Shown one piece after another: positions 1 to 6,782 of a DNA stretch of 8,560 nucleotides. The stretch is from Minisyncoccota bacterium (GTDB lineage Bacteria; Patescibacteriota; Minisyncoccia; UBA6257; JAKLIH01). The position numbers and the translations under genes are program-made. How positions within the stretch are numbered: the stretch's first letter is position 1; each line of letters starts with the position of its first letter. Below the pieces are notes generated by a model. It was not told where the DNA came from, did no database searches, and was given only the letters and a program-made list of their open reading frames with translations. The stretch lies in assembly GCA_028702045.1 (NCBI GenBank), contig JAQVPP010000020.1:1-8560 (forward strand), in the 5' to 3' direction.

Positions 1-26
1 ACAAAGAATTTATTCTTTGTTTTTTT
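1..26 (+). terminator. Intrinsic terminator of an upstream transcription unit
   Basis: An 8-bp perfect inverted repeat (ACAAAGAA at 1-8, TTCTTTGT at 13-20) encloses a TTTA loop and runs directly into a T tract (20-26). This is the layout of a rho-independent terminator reading in the + direction. The gene it serves lies left of the window, and the stem may extend beyond base 1. The stem is AT-rich, so it is weaker than the one at 6661. Confidence 0.65.
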
Positions 27-53
27 CTATTAAAAAAAGGGCGTTTTAGGGGC

Positions 54-82
54 TTGACGATATTTGTTATATTTGGTATTAT
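54..82 (+). promoter_or_regulatory. Sigma-70-type promoter for the first operon
   Basis: The -35 element is TTGACG (54-59) and the -10 element TATTAT (77-82), separated by exactly 17 bases. An overlapping TATAAT at 80-85 would give a 20-base spacer and is less likely. Transcription would begin near base 90, leaving a leader of only about 20 bases before the ATG at 109. The promoter lies just after the terminator at 1-26. It probably drives the whole gene set to 6215, because no other promoter or terminator is evident in the 4-10 base gaps. Confidence 0.7.
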
Positions 83-108
83 AATAATGAATTAAATAAA
101 AATTTATT

Positions 109-1164
109 ATGTCAAACAGTTGTAATATAGAAGAAGCTCTAAAAGATTTACTAAATTTGCTACCAGAGAGAAAGGGAGAGATTTTAGCATTACGTTTTGG
201 GTTAAATAATAAGAAAATTAATACTTTGAATGAAATCGGTTTGAAATTTAAGATTACCAGGGAAAGAGTAAGACAAATTGAGAGAGAATCTTTTGATTTT
301 ATTTTAAAGCATGAATTGCCAGAATGTATAAAAACATTTAATAAAACTATTAAGAGTTTAATTAAAAAGAACAATAACTTTATTGAGGAAGATAAGTTGG
401 TTAAGTTATTGCAAGAGGATTATGGTATTTTTAATGTGAATGCTATTAAGTTTTTATTAAACTTAAATTCTGAAATTTATTGTTCAAGAAATAATTTTAA
501 TTTTAGACAGTTTTGAGTACTAAATAAAGATACAATAAAAGAATTGAAATCTTTGCTTTTACAATTAGAAGATTATTTTAAGAAGAATCAAAAACTTTTA
601 AATATTACTGATATTAAAAATGCTTTGGGTTTTTCTGGGAAAATAAATGAATTACAAGAGATAGTTTTTTTAGATAAAAAAATTGATAAAAATATTCAAG
701 GGTTTTATGGGTTATACAAGTGACCAATCATTAATCCTTTGTCTGCTAAAGATAGAGCATATTATTTACTAAAATTCCAAATAAAAGAACCAACTCATTT
801 TAAAGATATAGCAATACAGTTGTCTCAGTGTAGTTTTAGTCGCAAGGATAAGAAGCATGTTGTAGGTATACAGACTGTACACAATGAATTGATTAAGGAT
901 GATAGGTTTGTTTTGGTTGGTCATGGCAACTATGCTTTAAAAGAATGAGGCTATGAGCAAGGAGTAGTTAGAGATATTATCAAATTTGTTTTAGTTAATA
1001 ATGGATCAATGTCTGAAGATGATATTATTAAAGAGGTGCAGAAGCAGAGAATGGTAAGACCAAGTACAGTTAAGTTAAATTTACATAACAAAAATTTATT
1101 TAGAAAAAATTCAAATAATAAATATGAATTAAAGGACAACGTAAATGGTGTGTTAAATGCATAA
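109..1164 (+). CDS. Sigma-70 region 4-like / HARE-HTH-like putative transcription regulator
   Basis: A 351-residue protein when UGA is read as Trp (UGA codons at 514, 721 and 946, residues 136, 205 and 280; no UGG). Residues about 17-66 match sigma-70 region 4, the -35-binding helix-turn-helix: L-x-L-R-F-G-L, then T-L-N-E-I-G and the hallmark T-R-E-R-V-R-Q-I-E. No region 2 is present, so this is not a complete sigma factor. Residues about 205-282 resemble the HARE-HTH winged helix also found in the RNA polymerase delta subunit; this segment opens with W-P-I-I-N-P and closes with Y-A-L-K-E-W-G-Y. Both of those tryptophans are UGA. The tail (283-345) looks like a further winged-helix fold. It is the first gene of the operon, in front of the membrane/ATPase pair. 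The likely role is binding DNA or polymerase to adjust transcription; target unknown. There is no Shine-Dalgarno at the start. Under the standard code this would appear as several broken pieces. Confidence 0.88.
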
Positions 1165-1168
1165 ATTT

Positions 1169-2341
1169 ATGAATTTTGATTTATTTATTCAAATATTAAA
1201 AGGAAGTATTTATGAACTTTGGTGATTAATTTTTCCTATTGTATTTTTTGTATTTTTTGCTTTTATATTAAATTATTATAGAGAGCTAAGATCTGCGGAT
1301 AGCGAGTTGGCTGGATTGGATTTTGTTGAACTTGTTTTTTCGGAAAAAGTTTTACAAAGACCTATTAAGCTAATGGAAAATATTATTGATGATTTGGTTA
1401 ATCTTGATTTTAAGAAATCTAGGATTTCTTTTGAAGTGGTATGTACTAATAATCACTTGCGTTTTTTTATTGGAGTGCCTAAAGAGAATAAGAAATCTTT
1501 AGAGATTTTGATATATTCTCAATATCCACAACTAAGAGTTGTGAATGAAGATAATTATTTATCTACATTACCTCCTATGGCTTTTTCTAAGCATATAAAT
1601 TTTGTTGGGAAACAAATGAAGTTTAAGAAAAATAATTTGATGTCTATTTTGACATATAAAGATTTTAAGGATGTAGGTAAGGATGATAAAAAGAGCTTGG
1701 TAAAAGATCCATATTCTATTTTGATGGAATTATTTTCTCGTATAAATTATGAGGATATTTTTTGTTTACATATTATTATTCAAAATATTAATAAAAAAGA
1801 TAAAGAAGATTTAAAACAAGAAATAGAAGATGAGAAAAATAAGATGCAAGGAATTGTTAAGGGTATTGATCCTACTTCTTGATTTTTTAATTTGTTTGGA
1901 TCAAAATCAGAACCAAAAGAATTATCTGATAAAGATAAAGAAACTTTGGAAATTATGAAGAGTAAGGCAGGTTCTAGATTATTTAAAACTAATTTAAGTT
2001 ATGGTTATTTTTCTCCTTTTGAGGAGAATGTTGAGCTAGTCGGAGGAATACTTAAAATATTTTTTAATAATTACGAAAACAAGAATGCTTTAGAAGAAGT
2101 AAAGCCTAGAGAAGCTAAAGGTCTTTTGGCTAAAAAAAGACAAGAGATTTTGGATAAAGATTTAGTTAAGGAAACCTATTTGAATATTTTAAATAGAAAA
2201 GCATCTAAAAATTATGTATATATGTCTTCTGAAGAAATAGTTTCTTTATTTCACTTTCCTTTACAGAATGTTGATTTCGTTTCTTTCTGGGGTCAAACAA
2301 GCAGAGGTATTCCACCATCTGATTTACCAATTTTTAAATAA
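1169..2341 (+). CDS. Membrane-anchored partner protein of the TraG/TraD-like ATPase
   Basis: A 390-residue protein with UGA as Trp at residues 19 and 238 (1223 and 1880). One strongly hydrophobic segment (about 17-34) begins with a tandem Trp pair encoded UGG-UGA; the rest is hydrophilic and probably cytosolic. Two stretches match, from memory, an uncharacterised family usually encoded just before a DUF87/TraD-type ATPase in CPR genomes. One is near residues 50-70, with an E-L-V-F-S-E-K-V-L-Q-R-P pattern. The other is near the C-terminus, with S-S-E-E-I-V-S-L-F-H-F-P followed by P-P-S-D-L-P. I chose the ATG at 1169 because its 4-base gap to the previous stop fits the 4-10 base gaps elsewhere. 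An in-frame ATG at 1157 would add four residues and overlap the previous gene by 8 bases. A reading that stops at UGA would lose the membrane segment entirely. The role as membrane anchor or recruiter of the ATPase is inferred from context. The biochemical function is unknown. Confidence 0.85.
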
Positions 2342-2347
2342 TATATT

Positions 2348-3886
2348 ATGGACGATGTTACAAAATTAGGCAAAGTTGATTTTAGGGGTGATGTGCTGGA
2401 CTTTGGTATTTTAGATTATGATAGAAAAACTCATATGTATATTATAGGTAAATCTGGAACAGGTAAGACAACTTTTTTAGAAAACGTATGTATGTCTGAT
2501 ATTCTAAAAGGGCATGGAGTTTGTTTTATTGATCCACATGGTGAAATTTGTGAAGATTTGTTAAAAAATATACCAGAAGAAAGAGTAAAGGATGTTATTT
2601 ATTTTAATCCTTTTGATATAGAGTATCCAATTTCCTTTAATATTATGGAGAGTGTTGATTTTGATAAAAGATATAATGTAACTGGTAACTTGGTTGCTGT
2701 GTTTAAAAAGATTTGGCCTGATGTTTGGTCTGGTAGAATGCTTGAGATATTAACTAATACTATTTTGGCTTTACTTGAAATTCCTGATTCTACTTTATTC
2801 CATATTCCAAAATTTTGATCTGATGCTAAATATAGAGACTATATAGTGTCTAGATTGAAGGATAGTACTATTAAGAATTGGTGAACAGAGCAATTTGCTA
2901 AGTGGCCAGATAGTTATAGAACAGAGGCAATAGCAGGTGTTAATAATAAGATAGGACAGTTTGTGTCTAATCCTTTAATCAGGAATATAATTGGTCAGCC
3001 TAAATCTACTCTTGATTTGAGAAAGGTTATGGATGAGAAAAAGATTTTGATAATTAATTTATCAATTGGACTTTTGGGTGAAGAAAATAGTTCTTTGCTT
3101 GGTGCATTGATTATTACTCAAATACAGATGGCAGCTATGTCTAGGGCTAATATTGAGTTTGAAAATAGGCATCCATTTTATTTTTATATTGATGAGTTTC
3201 AGAACTTCTCAACTGAATCATTTGCTAAGACATTATCTGAGTCTAGAAAGTATAACTTGCGTTTAATATTAGCCCATCAATATATAGAGCAATTAAGTGA
3301 GGGAGTTAGGGCAGCTATTTTTGGTAATGTGGCTAACTTAATTTCCTTTAGGGTTGGACCTAAGGATGCGATTTTCTTATCAAATGAGTTTTATCCAATT
3401 AGTGTAAATGATTTTGTTAATTTACCTAATTTTAAATTCTACATTAAGATGTTAATCAATGGTGAACCTAAAAAACCATTTTTAGCTACTGCATTAATGC
3501 CTTATCCAAAATCAGAAATCAATTATGTTGATGATATTGTTGCCAATACAAGAAAAGTTTATTCAGTACATAAGACTGTTGTAGATGAAGATTTAAAGAC
3601 ATTTAATAATATGATATTTAGTACAGTTAAGGAGAGACCTACTTTCCAAACTGAGTTTTGGCAAGCAAAGTGTGTTGAGTGTGGAAAAACTGTCATGGTT
3701 CCTTTTAAGCCAGATGATAAGAGACCAGTATACTGTGAGAAATGTTTTGTTAAAAATAAAGGGAGAAAGTTACCAGAAATAAATAATGAAATAGTTAAGC
3801 CACAAATATCAAAAAAACCTGTTTTTAAAAAAGGAGTAGAAGAGGATAGTGGAGTAACTCAAATAATTAAAAAAATATTAAAATAA
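2348..3886 (+). CDS. TraG/TraD-like (VirD4/HerA-related) P-loop ATPase with C-terminal zinc ribbon
   Basis: A 512-residue ATPase, UGA = Trp at residues 157 and 179 (2816 and 2882). The N-terminus leads straight into Walker A, G-K-S-G-T-G-K-T, at residues 34-41. Next comes F-I-D-P-H-G-E, then V-I-Y-F-N-P-F-D and F-N-I-M-E, all typical of conjugation coupling and HerA-type ATPases. Walker B is F-Y-I-D-E-F-Q-N-F with D282-E283. It is followed by L-A-H-Q-Y, the counterpart of the family A-N-Q-Y motif. A four-cysteine zinc ribbon lies at C442, C445, C463 and C466, followed by a basic tail. There is no transmembrane helix, so membrane attachment probably comes from the protein encoded 6 bases upstream. 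Known relatives are hexameric motors that move DNA or DNA-protein complexes through a secretion channel. No relaxase, VirB4 or pilin gene is in the window, so the substrate is unknown and conjugation is not demonstrated. Read with standard stops it would split into an N-terminal fragment with Walker A and a C-terminal fragment with Walker B. Confidence 0.92.
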
Positions 3887-3890
3887 TAAT

Positions 3891-5585
3891 ATGTTGGTTA
3901 GTGAATTAAGAGAAAAGTTTATTAAGTTTTTTGAAAAAAATGGACATATAGAGGTAAAGTCTTCTAGTTTAATAGCTAAAGATAGTGATAGTACTGTTTT
4001 GTTTAATATTGCTGGGATGCAACCATTTAAGTCATATTTTGCTTTTGAGAAAGATGCGGTAAAGGATTTGGGATCAGATAAAATTGTTTCTTGTCAGAAG
4101 TGTATACGTACTAAAGATATATATGAGGTAGGAGATAATAGTCACTTAACTTTTTTTGAGATGTTGGGTAATTTTTCTTTTGGATCATATTTTAAAAAAG
4201 AAGCAATTAAACTTGCTTATGATTTTCTTTTTGAGGAATTAAAATTAAGTCAAGATGATATATATGTAACTGTGTTTGAGGGTAATAGTGATATTCCTTT
4301 TGATGAAGAATCATATATATTATGAGAAGAGTTAGGGATTAAGGACATTAGGAAATGTTCTTTTGAAGATAATTTCTGAGGTCCTGTAGGTAAGACTGGT
4401 GCATGTGGAGTATGTAGCGAGATATTTTATAAAGGAGTGGAGATATGGAATTTAGTCTTTAATGGCTACTTTAAAAATGAAAAAGGAGAGTATGTGGAAA
4501 TGGAAAAGAAGTGTGTAGATACTGGATCTGGACTTGAGAGATTATGCTGTGCAATAAATGGATATACATCTGTATATGATCTAGATGTGTTCTCTAGTTT
4601 AATGGATTTTTTAAAAAGAGAATCTGATATATGTGATGAAAAAATATTTAAGATTATTATTGATCACTTTAAGGCAGTATGTTTTTTAATTGCTGATAAG
4701 GTATTGCCTGGTAATATGGGGAGAGAATATATTTTACGTAGATTAATCAGAAGAGGTATTAGATATGAGAATAAGGTACATTGTGGAGATGTGTTTGGGT
4801 ATATTTTAAATTTCTTTGTTGAAAAATATGGGGATGCTTATCCAGAACTTAAGGATACTGACTATATTATGAGTATTTTTAAAGAAGAAGAGGGTAGATT
4901 TTTAAAAACATTGGATAATGGGATAAAGGCATTGAAAAAAATATCTGAAGATAAGAAAACTTTATCAGGAGAAGAGGCTTTCCATATATATGAGACATAT
5001 GGTTTTCCTCTAGAATTAATTATTGAGGAAGTAGGCTTTGATATTGATGAAGATGAGTTTAATTTAGCCTTTGATAAACATAGAGAAATATCTCGTAAGG
5101 GATCTGAGAGAAAGTTTGGCGGTCATGGAATAAAGGATGAAGATGGAGATATACGTGTAATTAGGAATCATAGTGCAGCTCACTTATTATTACAGGCATT
5201 AAGAGAATTGTTTGGTGAACATATTTATCAAAAAGGATTTGATATTAATGAGGAAAGATTAAGATTTGATTTTCCTTTTGATAGGAAACTTGAGCAAGAT
5301 GAGCTAAAGCAAATAGAAGATTTAGTTAATTTAAAAATTAAACAAAAATTACCAATTATTTGTGAAGAGATGGATACAGATCTTGCTTTTGAAAAAGGTT
5401 TTTTGGGAACCTTTAGGGATAGATATCCAGATAAGGTTAAGACATATGATATGGGGGGATGGTCTAAAGAAATTTGTGCTGGCCCTCATGTTAAGAATAC
5501 AGGAGAATTGGGAGAATTTAAGATTATAAAAGAAGAATCTTCTAGTAAAGGGGTTAGGAGAATTAAGGCAAAGTTAATAAATTAA
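3891..5585 (+). CDS. alaS: Alanyl-tRNA synthetase, compact form
   Basis: A 564-residue cytosolic enzyme that charges tRNA-Ala. The class II core is clear: A-G-M-Q-P-F (about 42-46), then R-T-K-D-I-Y-E-V-G and F-F-E-M-L-G-N-F-S-F-G (73-98) as motif 2. The motif-3 region is V-D-T-G-S-G-L-E-R-L (209-218). Two UGA codons (4323 and 4377, residues 145 and 163) lie in W-E-E-L-G-I and N-F-W, the latter just before G-K-T-G-A-C-G-V-C-S-E-I. This is one of the best-conserved Trp positions in AlaRS and good evidence for UGA = Trp. The editing domain follows the tRNA-recognition region closely, with zinc/catalytic motifs H427-x3-H431 and C529-x3-H533. The protein ends soon after K-G-V-R-R-I, so the C-terminal C-Ala domain is absent (E. 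coli AlaRS is 876 residues). From memory, this short architecture is common in CPR genomes. It starts 4 bases after the ATPase gene and is probably co-transcribed with it. Confidence 0.96.
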
Positions 5586-5595
5586 ATTAAATAAT

Positions 5596-6066
5596 ATGAA
5601 AAATATATTAAAAGAATATTTCCCAATAGCTGCTATTATTATTTCTTTTGTTTTGGCTGCTGTTATTGGTGGATATTTTACTTCTATTAATATGGATTGG
5701 TATTTTGGATTAAATTTACCTTCATTTACACCTCCTGGATCTGTTATTGGTATGGTGTGGACAGGTATATATATTTTAGTGTCTATGTCAGCTTTATTTT
5801 ATTTTCTCAAGGTACGTAAGGATAAGGAAGTTTTTGCATTATTTATTATCAACGCAATCCTTAACCTATCATGAACAATTTTGTTTTTTCATTTACATCT
5901 AGAGTTATTATCTATAGTAGAGATGTCATTTTTAAATATGACTACAATATTTTTAATTTATTTAATGTATAGGAAAAATATTATTTCTTCTATTCTTTTA
6001 ATTCCTTATGTATTGTGGGTTAGCTTTGCTACATATCTAACATATATGGTAATGGTTTTAAATTAA
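5596..6066 (+). CDS. tspO: TspO/MBR family integral membrane protein
   Basis: A 156-residue protein with about five hydrophobic helices (roughly 8-27, 50-71, 79-98, 101-124 and 129-152), the normal length and topology for TspO. Family signatures are visible: P-S-F-T-P-P-G (42-48) followed by V-W-T-G-I-Y (54-59), N-L-S-W-T-I-L-F-F (90-98), and the C-terminal P-Y-V-L-W-V-S-F-A-T-Y-L-x-Y ending in L-N. The tryptophan of N-x-x-W (residue 93, base 5872) is UGA, so a standard-code reading would yield two half-proteins. Known TspO proteins bind tetrapyrroles or cholesterol and have been linked to porphyrin degradation and stress responses. The native ligand here is unknown. TspO proteins are usually tryptophan-rich, but this one has only four. 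It follows alaS by 10 bases and probably shares its transcript. Confidence 0.9.
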
Positions 6067-6071
6067 TATAT

Positions 6072-6215
6072 ATGGGAAGAATAATTGATAAAAAAGACTT
6101 ACAGTCAAAGGAAAAAGATTTGAAAGAAAAATATATTATTAGTGATGATTTGATTAGTAGATTAGAAAAAGAAGAAAGGCCTGATACTATAAAAGATGAG
6201 GATGTCTGTGTGTAA
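6072..6215 (+). CDS. Small hypothetical protein, 47 residues
   Basis: This short ORF begins 5 bases after the tspO stop, in the same AT-only start context (ATATATATG) used by neighbouring genes, and ends at TAA. The 47-residue product is hydrophilic and charged, rich in Lys, Asp and Glu. It is predicted to be helical in the middle (about 10-35) and has no membrane segment or recognisable motif. It would be the last gene of the operon that starts at 109. Position and codon style match its neighbours, but nothing in the sequence proves it is translated. I cannot assign a function. Confidence 0.5.
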   Translation: MGRIIDKKDLQSKEKDLKEKYIISDDLISRLEKEERPDTIKDEDVCV

Positions 6216-6240
6216 CTATTATATGATATATTTTATGTAA

Positions 6241-6284
6241 TTTTGATTTGACTTTTTTAAAATTTTAATATATTTTTGATTTGA
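6241..6284 (+). repeat. Pair of 11-base direct repeats bracketing a promoter
   Basis: TTTTGATTTGA occurs at 6241-6251 and again at 6274-6284, start to start 33 bases, close to three helical turns. The first copy overlaps the -35 element and the second overlaps the -10/start region of the promoter at 6248-6276. This could be an operator, but the sequence is very AT-rich and chance remains likely. Confidence 0.3.
6248..6276 (+). promoter_or_regulatory. Promoter for the acidic protein gene
   Basis: TTGACT (6248-6253) and TATTTT (6271-6276) are 17 bases apart. The spacer contains the palindrome TTAAAATTTTAA (6257-6268). Its upstream half, TTGACTTTTTTAAAA, is nearly the same as in the rpsL promoter at 6699. 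A start near 6283 would give a leader of about 94 bases before the ATG at 6377, longer than for any other gene here. Confidence 0.6.
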
Positions 6285-6302
6285 TTAATTTGTTATTTGC
6301 AA

Positions 6303-6341
6303 AGTTTAATCAAAAGATCTCTTTGGGGTCGATATTAAACT
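6303..6341 (+). promoter_or_regulatory. Inverted repeat in the leader of the acidic protein gene
   Basis: AGTTTAAT (6303-6310) and ATTAAACT (6334-6341) can form a perfect 8-bp stem. A smaller helix is possible inside the loop (AAAG at 6313-6316 with CTTT at 6321-6324). The enclosed GGGGTCG is one of the few G-rich runs in the intergenic DNA. It has no T tract, so it is not an intrinsic terminator. It may be a structured 5' leader or an operator. I do not recognise any known riboswitch in it. The rest of 6216-6376 holds only the promoter and repeats listed separately. Confidence 0.35.
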
Positions 6342-6376
6342 ATATTAAAATTTAAATATTTATTAAGTTTAAAAAT

Positions 6377-6655
6377 ATGGAAGAATTATTTTTTAACAAA
6401 ATGTTGTTAACTTTAAAAGATTTGTTTAGGTTTATTAATTGAGACGATGAAGAGGAAGATGAGTATACAGATGATTGAGGTTTTGAAGAGGAAGAAAAAG
6501 AAGAAGAAACTCAAAAAAAACCAAAACAAGAAAAACCTTTTAGATATAATCCAGAGGAAGAGGAAGAGGAAGATGAAAAATATACCTCATCAGGCACAGA
6601 AGAAGGGGAAGAGGAAGAAGATGAGTTTGGTGAATATGGAAATGAAGATTGATAA
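6377..6655 (+). CDS. Highly acidic low-complexity protein of unknown function
   Basis: A 92-residue protein read with UGA = Trp at residues 22, 34 and 92 (6440, 6476 and 6650). The first 21 residues are a hydrophobic/amphipathic helix. After that about half of all residues are Glu or Asp (39 acidic of 92 overall), in runs such as E-E-E-E-E-E-D-E. The acidic character continues in one frame across both internal UGA codons, supporting readthrough as Trp. The gene ends with UGA directly followed by UAA, giving a C-terminal Trp. It has its own promoter, long leader and terminator, so it seems to be an independent unit directly ahead of the ribosomal protein operon. Such composition occurs in histone or ribosomal-protein chaperones and in DNA mimics, but nothing here shows which, if any, applies. 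The antiphase basic reading frame over the same purine repeats (from 6447) is a composition artefact. Confidence 0.72.
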
Positions 6656-6660
6656 ATTTT

Positions 6661-6685
6661 AAAAACCCCAGAAATGGGGTTTTTT
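6661..6685 (+). terminator. Intrinsic terminator after the acidic protein gene
   Basis: A perfect 10-bp stem, AAAAACCCCA (6661-6670) with TGGGGTTTTT (6675-6684), closes on a GAAA tetraloop and ends in a run of T. It begins 5 bases after the stop codon and separates the acidic protein gene from the rpsL promoter at 6699. The four G-C pairs and stable loop type make it the strongest terminator in the window. Confidence 0.92.
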
Positions 6686-6698
6686 AGTGGCTTAAAAA

Positions 6699-6727
6699 TT
6701 GACTTTTTTTAAAAAATTTGTTATTCT
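6699..6727 (+). promoter_or_regulatory. Promoter for the rpsL-rpsG-fusA operon
   Basis: TTGACT (6699-6704) and TATTCT (6722-6727) are separated by 17 bases, right after the terminator at 6661-6685. Transcription would start near 6734, giving a leader of about 49 bases. The leader carries a four-codon minimal ORF, M-S-D-K then TAA, at 6741-6755. No ribosomal-protein autoregulatory fold is recognisable in it. Confidence 0.7.
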
Positions 6728-6782
6728 TGGGCTAATAAATATGTCGGATAAATAAAGTATTTTAAATTATATAAAAAATAAA

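Noticed and set aside
30..374. Minus-strand ORF of 114 codons over the start of the regulator gene
   Set aside because: Composition-driven hydrophobic translation opposite a clear sigma-region-4 coding frame; no promoter or start context.
6216..6376. tRNA or other structured RNA gene in the intergenic region
   Set aside because: No cloverleaf, T-loop consensus or CCA-like end. Only a modest hairpin is present. No tRNA-Trp(UCA) was found anywhere in the window.
6513..6520. A8 run in the acidic gene as a transcriptional slippage site producing a second product
   Set aside because: Poly-A runs of this size are common in this AT-rich DNA, and the shifted frame is only the repeat artefact. No supporting motif.
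514..6652. UGA as selenocysteine or programmed readthrough
   Set aside because: There are too many sites in unrelated genes, no SECIS-like hairpin after them, and no catalytic Cys/Sec position. UGG-UGA pairs show context-free use.
109..6655. Six genes as pseudogenes or frameshift fragments
   Set aside because: The interruptions are only ever TGA. The frame never changes, flanking motifs are intact on both sides, and TAA/TAG never occur internally. Decay would produce mixed stops and indels.
109..6655. UGA read as glycine (table 25), as in Absconditabacteria and Gracilibacteria
   Set aside because: The UGA positions in AlaRS, TspO and the HARE-like protein coincide with conserved tryptophans, not glycines.
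6447..6662. Lys/Arg-rich ORF overlapping the acidic gene
   Set aside because: It is the antiphase reading of GAG-GAA-GAA repeats as AGG-AAG-AAG. It has no leader of its own, and the acidic frame has the promoter, start and terminator spacing.
6741..6755. Four-codon leader peptide (M-S-D-K) before rpsL
   Set aside because: Too short to distinguish from chance. There is no attenuator hairpin after it and it carries no regulatory amino acid run.
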